Source: Liolophura sinensis
Taxonomy: Eukaryota > Mollusca > Polyplacophora > Chitonida > Chitonidae
Direction: 5' to 3'
Length of the DNA stretch: 64,000 bases
Assembly: GCF_032854445.1 (NCBI RefSeq)
Contig: NC_088302.1
Coordinates: 26,187,080 to 26,251,079, forward strand
The notes beneath the pieces were generated by a model. It made no database searches. It was not told the origin of the DNA and worked only from the letters and a program-made list of their open reading frames with translations. Position numbers and translations under genes: made by a program. Shown one piece after another: positions 13,401-25,400 of the stretch (the first letter of the stretch is position 1; each line of letters begins with the position of its first letter).

Positions 13401-16400
13401 TGTTTAAACTTGTTTAAATACACAAACTCATAATATGTCATAATATAAATAATAAATAGAATATTGCACAGTGAAGGTTGAATATCATAAATATAAGACA
13501 ATAAAGAAAGGTGGAATTGATAACCTGACGCTTCGCGTTTCATGGTTATCATTTTCACCTGTCACTCGAAAAATATTTATGATATTCAAGCTTCACAGTG
13601 CAATATCCTCTATGTACTTTGTGAGAGGGTCGTAACCGAGTCGTAAAGACGCTGGCCTGGATCGTCTCTGAACCATAGGAGGTGTAGGTACAGTCCCGGT
13701 CATTCTTCACGCTGTCTTGGTAAAAACAAACGTCGACAATACCCTTGACATGTCCATTTGCACACTCTAGCGTTTGTTAAAACCACCAGTACGATATGTA
13801 CGTTACAAGAGGAAAAGGCCATCAATAACTCGTCGACGGTCGATGATTTACCCCAGACACGATACTTTCTTCCACCAATAATACAGACGGCTGTCGTGTA
13901 TGTGAACAAGCCAACAAGCGAATCTGAGCGCTTGTGTATGTAATTCATTAAAACATTTATTAAAATTTTCAGACATGTAGGTTGAGATTGGAACCATTAA
14001 ACTCGAAGTGTCAATTTGAGCTTCATAATGACGAAAAAAGAAACGAATTGAAAAATCTGTTAAATACGGGACTATTTCACACCAGGGTATAAATCAGCTT
14101 CTGCCGTCGAACACACTGTCAACCAATTACATCAGTCGACATTCCTGGCCAACAGAGCAAGTCATGCAGACGTGATGAACTTCCCTGAGAAACTTTACTT
14201 TGATATAATTTTTTATAAATTTCTTTATTGTTGACATTTAATCTTTCTTCTCTCGGTCTTGGCAGGAATCGCGAGTTGCATTTTTCATCTTTATGATAAT
14301 AATGCCAGTCGGACAATCCTGTCAGTGCGACATTTGATTGCATATAACTGGTGAATGCCCACATTAAACCAGAGTCAGGGTTTTATTTTAATTCTTCTGT
14401 ACAATGCAAACTGTACAGTGCGGCCAATGTACGAACACCATTCTTTTAGCAACTGCTTACACCAAGGCCGTAAATATACTGACAAGGCTCACGAACAATC
14501 AAAGAAAAAATATTCAGCAAGGATACCAGTCCCATCTAGAATCTGTTTTTAACGAGACAAACGTCGCCATGTAGTTTACACATGTACATAGTATACGCAT
14601 ATATTAGTTCATATGCATGTGCCCCTCCTAACTCTCGTTTTATATCATTGACATCACCAGACAGCATGACCTTCGGAGACTGTGCATCTCACGTCGGCAT
14701 GTTTAGGCTTAGCTTCACTACTGGTGTCCTCGGGCGGATCTTTAACCAGCATTCATCAATAAAACTGTTTCAGATGTCTGCTGAAATCATGTTGTACATA
14801 CTTTTAATAAGAGGTTTAATGTGTTTTCTGACATCAATTCCTGCCTCCTCACTGTGTCCTCAGTAACCTTGGTGTTCAAGATTTCTGTATACATTTTACT
14901 ACGCAATATACATCCATCTCAAGCTGTTTTTTTCCTCGCTGTCGAGTTAAGTTGTATATGTTCACCAATGGTCTTCACATTGCTGTATTTTCTGACGGTT
15001 GAGTCTGAACTTCAGACAAGTTGATCTTCGTTTACAGTTGTGTCTTGATCCGCTGATATATACTTTACCAGCAATGCAGCCACAGCCACGTGTCTTGATC
15101 TGCTGATATATACTTTACCGACAAAGCAGCCACAGCCACGTGTCTTGATTCGCTGATATATACTTTACCAACAATGCAGCCACAGCCAGGTGTCTTGATC
15201 TGCTGATATATACTTTACCGACAAAGCAGCCACAGCCACGTGTCTTGATCTGCTGATATATACTTTACCGACAAAGCAGCCACAGCCACGTGTCTTGATC
15301 TGCTGATATATACTTTACCGACAAAGCAGCCACAGCCAGGTGTCTTGATCCGCTGATATATACTTTACCGACAATGCATCCACAGCCTCGTGTCTTGATC
15401 TGCTGATATATACTTTACCGACAAAGCAGCCACAGCCAGGTGTCTTGATCCGCTGATATATACTTTACCGACAAAGCAGCCACAGCCACGTGTCTTGATC
15501 TGCTGATATATACTTTACCGACAAAGCAGCCACAGCCACGTGTCTTGATCCGCTGATATATACTTTACCAACAATGCAGCCACAGCCACGTGTCTTGATC
15601 TGCTGATATATACTTTACCGACAAAGCAGCCACAGCCACGTGTCTTGATCTGCTGATATATACTTTACCGACAAAGCAGCCACAGCCACGTGTCTTGATC
15701 TGCTGATATATACTTTACCGACAAAGCAGCCACAGCCACGTGTCTTGATCCGCTGATATATACTTTACCGACAATGCATCCACAGCCTCGTGTCTTGATC
15801 TGCTGATATATACTTTACCGACAATGCAGCCACAGCCAGGTGTCTTGATCCGCTGATATATACTTTACCGACAAAGCAGCCACAGTCACGTGTCTTGATC
15901 TGCTGATATATACTTTACCGACAAAGCAGCCAGAGTCACGTGTCTTGATCCGCTGATATATACTTTACCGACAAAGCAGCCAGAGTCACGTGTCTAGAAC
16001 ACAGGAGTTGATCAACCACACCAGAGACAATGGATTCCACACTACAGAACACATTTACTGAGCCAAAAGCCGTCCTAATCAGATTTATGCATACTCTAAT
16101 TTCCACAGCTGCACCATTTATTAATGCTCTAATAAGTGGTTCCCACACAACATTACGTGATAACATGTCGTTTTCATTAGCCCGATCTTCAGTCCTATAA
16201 GTCAGGTGTAACTCTCTGTCTGAACTGATACACGTCGCCACGTCGCTGCCATTATCTCCATCATTGTGGTGTTTTCTTCCATTCCTATTTTCCTTACGAT
16301 TTGGCACTTCATTAGTTGTAACTTACCAATCATAATCAAGTGAGGATATTGTGACGTCACTGCCGAAAGTGAATAATCTTGATACCCTGTGGTGATAAAC

Positions 16401-19400
16401 ACAAACAGGAAATTTATTAAACAGTAAACAAGTTATCAGAACAAATCAACGAATCCGGATGTATAATTCTTAAAAAGGTATCATTGTGCATCGTTTGGCG
16501 GATTACACACGGCAACGTTATTGATATCGAAGCAGTTCAGCAGAGGTTTACAAGCGTTTACTTCAGATTTATCTACTGTGACTAATGTATGAAATGACTC
16601 ATAGTCATCAATGTATGATTGCTGAGTCCACAAATTACCAGTCCATCAGACTACAGGATTCCCGACCAGAATTACGATTGCTTTTTCGTTGTATATATGA
16701 TAGAATACAAGGAGTGTGGATGTCAGAGGCAGCAAGGTTAAACGCAATGCAGGCAGACTGCCGGTGGCCACTGTGTTATTTCACATTGATACAAACAAGA
16801 CCTTTAGAGGCCAGTTCAAAAAATTTTAAATTGTATGTGTGTATGTGAGAAAAAAAGGCAAGCGTTTACTCTGTCCCAGATGGCCAAGTCTATCAGCCTT
16901 AATGTTCTGACCTCAGTTCTGCAAGGACAATGCCATCGCTAGCAGACATTTTGACACATGTCGCTTTGATACTGAATTATTAATATATAACAAAGGTGTG
17001 GGTATAGTTCCCGCGTCCAGCATCTGGAATAGTCTCTTTAGACAGCTCATAAAAGTAACTGCCGCACAACATCAGTCCAACATGAATTTGAACACCAATC
17101 AAGTACTAGTTTGCAAATGGAAGAATAAACATCTCTTTTTCATTTAGTAAATGCGTTCTGGTGTTTGTGCATAAACACTGTGTTTTTAGTTATTGAAGAT
17201 TTTTTTTTTTTTTTTTTTTTTTTTGATTGGTGTTTTACGCCGAACTCAAGAATATTTCACTTATACGACGGCGGCCAGCATTATGGTGGGCGGAAACCAG
17301 GCAGAGCCCGGGGGAAACCCACGACCATCCGCAGGTTGCTGACAGACCTTCTCACATACGGCCGGAGAGGAAGCCAGCATGAGCTGGACTTGAACTCACA
17401 GCGACCGCATTGGTAAGAGACTCCTGGGTCATTACGCTGCGCTAGCGCGCTAACCGACTGAGCCACGGAGGCCCCAGTTATTGAAGGGATGTGTTTATTA
17501 TAATGACAATAATATGTGATAGCTTTGCATGATTATTTGGTGGATTAACACTTAGTAGTTCAGTAAACATGTCTTTGTGTTCATTAAGAGTAACAAACTG
17601 ATAAATACGTCAGATGTGTCTTATAATAAATGCAGCTATTTAATTACTAAACATAGTGTTTATGAAATAAACGCCAGTACGCGTTTATGAAGTAATACAG
17701 AAATGTGCTGATTTTTCCATTTTCAAAACCAAACACTTGTTTTAAATGTGTAAGTATATAAATTTCAGTTACACGTTAACGTCTTTTCAGTTGTGTTGGT
17801 TTGCTAACATCGAATTGCCTTTCGTGAAGATATAAGTGTTCAAAGGTATAACAGGTTACAAGTAATGGTTAAACATGTAAGAGATCGAGACTAAATGTGA
17901 CCCTGCCGCATTGAGTTTAAGCAAATGCTCTGGACTTTATTCCATCTCTTACTCGCACATGGATACATGTAGGTATGTATAGATTTCTCTTTCTTAGTTT
18001 TCTGGTTAAAGCACGCATATATAGTTTTGCTAAGTTGTATTGATCACAGGAGAGTTAGCGTGGCCCGGGAATACACAGAGCCATTCCGCATGATCGCTCA
18101 CGCCGTGGCCGAGGCGTACGAGCTGCGCTCATCCATGTGTGTGTCCCTTCCTCCCTCAGAAATGTGTCGAGTTTATTAATAATGATGTGCATGTAGTAGC
18201 GCTTGTGTCCTGGCCAAATTTCCCCTGCCAAACTAACCACACATCCGATGGTAAGACTGCCGTGGAATGATCTCACATCTCTATTGTCTGTCCAGGAAAT
18301 ACTTAATAAAGTAAAACATCGCTGCGATAAGCTCAAACATACTGTACATATCATGTCGGTGTTGTGTGACGATTTCAATCAATGCGTTTCAAGGATATTC
18401 CATCAAACACCTTCATTTTCTATTTTTTTACAAGTAGAGCACTTCTCTTGAAAAAAATGTGTACCGAGTTTCATGGTCTCTGACTTCATAACAATATGTA
18501 ATACCGCTTACGACGAAGCTACAACAGGAGAGCTATATTCATCGTATTCAACTATATCGTCGCATACGTTACATGAACAGTTGCAATCAAAATACACCTC
18601 GGATACATACTTATAATCTACAACTTATGGACAATAAGCGATTTGGGTACTGATTTTATTCATTTAGCTAGACCATTCCTTGTGCCATTCTGTCATGACT
18701 GAAAACTATTAACTGCTTCTTCCTTCCTTCTTCCGTAACGTATGTATTATCTTAGCTGTTTGGTGGTTTGTGTTGAAGGTTGTTTTGGAAACTGGTCTTG
18801 CCATTACTGATCCGCAACGTTCAGTTTGGCTGACGACTGGTACACGAATGTGTTTTAACACCTTAATATTTTGTTATGTTCGCACAGTGTGATGGTTTGT
18901 TCTTATATCTACTTGAACAGTGAAAATGTCTCCATCTACCTTATTCTGTGAGGCATGCACTTTTAACGACCGATTGTACAGGCGTCAGCTTGTGGCAAAA
19001 TAGCATTGAATTTTGATTTCAACCAGTGGTTTTTAATGAGGATCGTTTTTCATTACATCTTGAGACAGACGCGACAAACCTGAAACACCTTATACATTTT
19101 GTGTTGATATGGTGTTAGAAAACTATTCAGGAAAGAACATTGCAGTTAAGTTACAAATTAGGTTAGCTGTCCATTACATGCACTGATTAACTTCACATCG
19201 TAAAGTACGCGGGTCACTCTGAGAAATGACTTAAAATGCACCGTTGCCAAATGGCCGTTTGTTGAGAGCTTATATACATGAACATTTATCCTAACAGTGA
19301 ACTGTTATCACTATTAAAAAACAAACCAGTTCCGTCACACAATAGCCGTAACAATAACAAGCTCAGTAACAATCGTAAAAGCACCTACAGCTTAGGCTTG

Positions 19401-22400
19401 TGAACAGCATTTACGACCCTACAACACTGGCAGTTATATTGAAGCTTTTACCCCATGATTTAATTCTGGCTTTCCTCAAGTAACCTGCATACTTTACTAA
19501 GTTAGCTGTCAATTTGTGCTTTGTCCTGTAACGTAAGTATCTACGACATACATGTACATGTACAAATCTCCCACAGGTCCGGACTATTGGGGCTTACTGA
19601 ATTCCGATTGGAAGCTATGCACCAAAGGTCGTTATCAATCACCAGTCAACATTCAGCCTCAGAGCCTTGTTTTTGACCCCTCACTTTCCCCGATTTACAT
19701 GGAAGAAAAAGAGGTAAGGTTTTAGGGAAATGAAGAAAGATATCATCAAAAAAATATAGAAAAAAAATTCCCTTTTCACACAGATTTTATATTTCTTAAT
19801 TCTATCCCTCTCTATTTTATGCATAGTTCCCGCCAATTGTCGGAAAAAATCGGAAATGACGTCATCGACGAACATACTGGGAGCGCGTGACCAGCTTAAT
19901 TAGTGCTCTCGCCCTAACAAAGTTGCTTTGACAGCCTTCACCTTTGACACACTAACACTGTATTCCTCATGGATATACAACTTCTTGAGTTTATTAACAC
20001 AACGTTTTAACATCGTTAAACTATATGACTGGTATAGAAGAAAAGACGATTTTAATAACTACATCGAAACCCAAAAGGCTGTATATTCACGTAGTGTTAG
20101 TGTATTTGCTCACAAAATTCTGAATGCTACTAGAAGCAGTTTCACTTTTGACGTCACTACTGTAGGTTACTTAATTTCCGGACTGTATGGTGGAGTCTTA
20201 GGGAGGCTGTAGTTTTTTATAACCATTTTTAGCACCAATAAGGAAAACTTAGAAGGTTTTTTGTTCTCCTATATGTGGGCCACATCATATACTCTGTATT
20301 AAGATACAATATACAAAGAATTTGTGTATATCCTGTCATTTATATCCTTCTTCTTTATATACTGATACATTTCCGAGTGAAGGCGAGGCAGTTCCAATGC
20401 TTTGGCTTGAATTTAAAATATCTGTAAGTTTCATCCGCAATTATCGTACCAATAGAACAATGAGAAAATCGCTTTGGCAAGGTTGTAGATATACAGCCGG
20501 TATAAAGTCGTTCTTTGTGATTTGATTTGAAAAAATGCACACTCCCAGTGGTCATTGGTTCAAACCTTACAGAGCTCGTCCGGCTACAGATATTCATCAT
20601 GTCAAGTCATACCACTTTATACCATAAATCTGTTTTATGCCCAAAATGAAATGCCCAAAATGTCAAGGCGTGATACACAAAGCGATTGAAATGTTAATGT
20701 CTGGATGACAATGTAACTTCTTTCCACATGTAGTGCAACAGAATTGTGCCAAAAGCATTTACATGTGGTTATTTTCCTTTTCTTTTCAGTTTGATTTAGC
20801 CTCTGGTAATCATTCATTTAACTGTGATGAAAAACAAACATCTCTGGTTTTCTTTTGTAGGTGAAAGTGATCATAAGTAATACGGGGCACGATGTCAGCA
20901 TCAAATTAGCCAAAGATAGCTCAATTGCAATATATGGTGGTCCCTTGGCATACAAGTACAGGCTGTATGAAATAAAAATACATTTTGGCAGCGACAATAG
21001 CAAGGGATCCGAGCACAAAGTAGCCGGAAATTCTTTTGCAGTAGAGGTAAGTAATGTATGGAGAAGGTTACAAGGTGGACTTGAACTCAAAGCGACCACA
21101 TTCGTTACAGGCTCGTGGGTAATTGTGCCTGGGTGAATGTGCCGCGCTGGCACACTATCCTACGGAGATCAAAGCCCCCTGCCCCCCCCCCCCCCCCCCC
21201 CACACACACACCAACCTACCCAGACACACACACACACACAACCATCCCATCTCCAAACCCACCCGTGGTATTTATTTGCAGAGTATATACCAATGCAGAA
21301 GAGGCCAAAAGGAACTCAAGCATGTATATTTATATAATAGAAAACAAAGACAATACAACGCTTAGTCGCAAAAACATGCACTGGAACTCTTTATGTAGAG
21401 TACCAGATTTTTTGGCCGCAGTATACGCAGTTTTTGTTTTACAGAAAAACGATATGTGGTCATAGCTCTTCCCACAAAGTGCAAACAAGCAAAGGTGAGA
21501 AAAAACAAATGAAACATCTTGGTTAGAGTTTCAATTTCAAGAAGGTAGTTGCACCAAGCCCTAACACCATATGTTTACGATGTAAGACAGATGATTTACT
21601 GTATTTGTTCGTAACACTTACGGTATGTCATAATTAATCGAGCCCTTGACATTATGAAGTCTTCTCAGTGTGTTTACTTATCTTTGTTACTCCTATCATT
21701 TGATACACAATCCCCATACGATTATATACCTGTTTTAATCAAATTATTCAATATTTTATAGTCACATTTTTTCTCTACTGACGAATAATGCACTGTTTTC
21801 TCTCTGGATGCTAATAATGAGTCCGCAATAGCTGCAAAACGATGTTTTACATAACTCCATATTTACCAAATTTGGCATGACTGGAAGAAATTGGATCGCT
21901 TACACCCACCCTATACGTGTTCACAAGAGGTCTTAACTATGATTTAAAAGGTGGGCAGGGAGGGTTTGAAAAACTTCTAACACCAGACATCCCAGGTGGC
22001 CGCACCAGTTTTACATTTTGTGTCACCAGCAAGAACCAATTGTGTCAGTAATGATGTTTTACCGTAAAAGTTTGCATGTAAATGTTCCCGTTAAAATGCA
22101 CCTCATCGCATGGGGATTTCTGTCGGGTCACCGGGGAATCCCGTTATTTTTAATAGCTCTGTGTTTGTCAAAGATAAAGGCATAAACTCTGACGTTCTCA
22201 TTCTAGATTCAGTTTATGGCCTTCAACGAGGATCTGTATTCCAATATTACCTACGCGTGGAATTCTCCTCACGGATTGGCGGCCTTGGCGATTTTGGCCC
22301 AGGTACGTGATGCTCTATTTCTTCTCATACAGTCGGCTCATTCGGCGACCTTCGCTTATTTATCACCTAATGTTGGCCGCATAAATCTTGCAGGCATTAA

Positions 22401-25400
22401 ATGTCATCTGTATTAAATTCCTCATTTGGGAAGCAAAATGCACGGAAAGTGTTTAAGCCTTCTTCCAGAATTGAAGACCATCAATTCTGATGAGATGAAT
22501 TCATTAGGGCGCCCAGTTCACTACAGTTTTTACACCATGTAGAAAAATGTTAAGGAACATTGCAACTCTACTGACTTTATTACGATTCCCCACGTATTCT
22601 ATTAAACAAATGTGTAACTTGGTTATGTTAGGTTTCGGTGATAGCCTGCTCATAAACTACTGTTTATTTTGGTCTACTGTTGACAAAATACTGTTCCTTT
22701 TCAAAATGATTGTTAATCTCTCTCTGTTCACTACGGTTTTGCCTTTTTAGGTGGATACGTCATCCACTGTGGAAACAGATGTTTTATTCGATGCAATAAA
22801 AACGATAACTTATAAAGGCAAGTATGATAAACCTTGCCGTAACGGTTTATTCAATAGATAAAGACAACCGCCAAATCGACTTTTCATAAATATCGTTAAT
22901 GTTTGTTTGGTTGCTTATAATATTTCATAAACAATACTTAAATAAGCAAGTATGATATAAAATAATCGACCACACATGGGTCACCTTTTTCATGTTTCTT
23001 CTAGCTGTAGTGTTGCAGGAGTTTGAACGTATAATCATGCAAATGTAAAATATGTGTATACATAAACCTGTGTTTTGACAAATGCAATTTGACTTAAGTT
23101 CGGTATGCTGTCAAAATCAATTGCCCTTTATTGCCTTTTCCCACATTTCAGGGGACCAAGCAGAAATCAAGTCTATTGTTATATCCAGTCTTTTGCCAGA
23201 GACTCAGTTTTATATGACATATGACGGCTCGCTACCCTTTCCGCCATGTCATGAGGTGGTCACGTGGATGGTTATGAACAGACCGATTGTAATTCGACAA
23301 GTGCAGGTAAGTCCATATCAGCCAGCGTCTTTTTACACCATAACTCTCAAATTTACGCCATAAAATCAGACGCCGTGCATCAAAACCAGTTCAATTCTCA
23401 GCTTTAATATATGGGAAATGTAACCGCTGAAATACCAACATACCTTTGTTAGAATTTTCTTCAGAAAAGGGTGAAAATGTAGTGCAATTTATTAGACGTG
23501 AATCGCCTAGAAATGAATCAAAATACTGTGTTTGTCAGTCACAAGGAGTGGAATGCAAATCATGTGATTCAATTTAAATCGAGAAATTCATTTTTTTCAG
23601 CTTGATATTTTACGAACTCTTCATCAAGGAGATAAATCTACACATCGTGTCCTCATGGCAAACAATTATAGATCCACAGTACCATTGAAAAATAGGACCA
23701 TTCGGACTAACATTAAATCTCCAGATATGGTAAGTTAATGCCCGATACATAAATGTTTAGATGTTGCACATTATGTTTATTTATTTATTTATTTATTTAT
23801 TTATTTGATTGGTGTTTTACGCCGTACTCAAGAATATTTCACTTATATGATGGCGGCCAGCATTATGGTGGGTGGAAACCAGGCAGAGCCCGGGGGAAAC
23901 CCACGACCATCCGCAGGTTGCTGGCAGACCTTCCCTCGTACGGCCAGATAGGAAGCCAGCATGAGCTGGACTTGAACTCACAGCGACCGCATTGGTGAGA
24001 GGCTCCTGGGTCATTACGCTGCGCTAGTGCGCTAACCGACTGAGCCACGGAGGCCCCTGCACATTATGTCATGATGGAAAAATATGACTCTAAGGACAAA
24101 CACTGAGATGTCAAATGTGATAAGTTCACACCAGGGACACACGTGTCTATTGGATACATATCGTCCCTTGATGGCAGACAATTGTAGATCATCAGTAAAA
24201 ATTACGATTACCAAGATAAGTTGGTGTTAAAAACATATGTACATATGTTTTGCTGTTACTCTTGGTTTGTCGATGTGGTTTTCCTATTGTTTTACCGTGG
24301 TGATGGCCCATCGCAGACTGTTTAATTATGCAAATAGATATATCTGTAATCAAACATTGTACCTTCTCAAAGGTCGTGTTTCATTAACTCTGCTTAGTAT
24401 ATAATAACTTAAACAAATTGTGCCGTGCGTTCTCATCCGTAGAATGAAAATGTCTTGTAGACTATGCCCTTTAAGAGACAGATCCGCACGGCACTATCGC
24501 ACCTATCTCTACTATCCACATACCCACTAAGCAGTGTGCTTAAAGATAGTATTACATCCTGAAGACGGTCACATTTTAGGCCGGCAGTCTGATGGTCGAG
24601 AAACAACATGAATTTCATTACTTTAGTCACACAAGCACTCGAGCTGAAGTCCAGCGCTCTACCAACTGAGCTAAAGAGAATGCCCACGAGCTACTGCTAG
24701 TATAGGCACGGGGAAGTTGCTCCCCTTTACACTCCTCCCCTGTCAAATCCTTGCCCTCATCCAAGGCACACCCGTGTTCACAGGCCAAGAGCCCCGGCAC
24801 CAGTGTAATTTTTTAAGGGTTTCACTACATGGGTCACAACATGATTCGAACTCGGGTCTCAGCTCCCGAAGTCCAGAGCGCTACCACCTGGGATATAGGG
24901 AAATTCCCACTAGCTTCTGTTTAAGCACTGAAAAGCTGCTCCCGCTACATGATCAACTCAGTGAGCAAATTATTTACTGTTAGTAGAGACTGATTCCCGG
25001 TTCGATTAGAGACAATGTCCTAATTTAATAGACTTGTGATCACCTTGTATCCGCCTGTGCTGAATTGTAAACCCTAATGGAAATCTCTATCTCCAAATCA
25101 GTTAAACATCAGTCTGATGAGTTAGTCTAACGGAGGCCGAGATCTGCAGTCGGCTGGTTTTACTACCCATCTGCCCTTAAGGACACGTCGTGATTCGTAG
25201 ACTATTTATGAACAACTCTTTTCATAAACCTTATTAACAATACAGTGACTTAGTTGGTTAGCTGAACCCGTGTCAGTTGCCTCATGCGAGTTTATGTGGT
25301 TTATACATTCATGCTCGCTGACATAGAAATGTCGGTGACCTCATAGATCGTCTTTCATTTATGCATGTATATGATTATAGTTTAATGCCTTATACTTGAG

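Larger units (their letters stand above)
12577..19576 (+). other. Intron 2 (7 kb)
   Basis: GT-AG intron, phase 1. Holds a 5'-truncated SINE, a CRE-like cluster, a 146-bp foldback, the 50-bp minisatellite and a full-length SINE. A tRNA-head-like fragment (Pol III box A resemblance) lies near 13625-13720. Stretches 13720-15040, 15991-17187 and 17487-19576 show nothing recognisable. Confidence 0.7.
21047..22206 (+). other. Intron 4 (1.2 kb)
   Basis: Phase 0. A SINE head fragment begins about 28 nt after the donor and runs into a poly-C tract and CA repeats (21182-21240). The remainder is AT-rich and shows nothing else. Confidence 0.6.

Noticed and set aside
15041-15990. CRISPR array
   Set aside because: Units are contiguous with no variable spacers; this is a minisatellite in an animal intron.
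20861-22302. Active alpha-carbonic anhydrase
   Set aside because: Two of three zinc ligands are substituted (Lys131, Gln156).
24560-24690. Functional tRNA gene on the minus strand
   Set aside because: Box-A-like head is present, but a complete cloverleaf with an acceptor stem and discriminator cannot be built; better explained as a SINE head.
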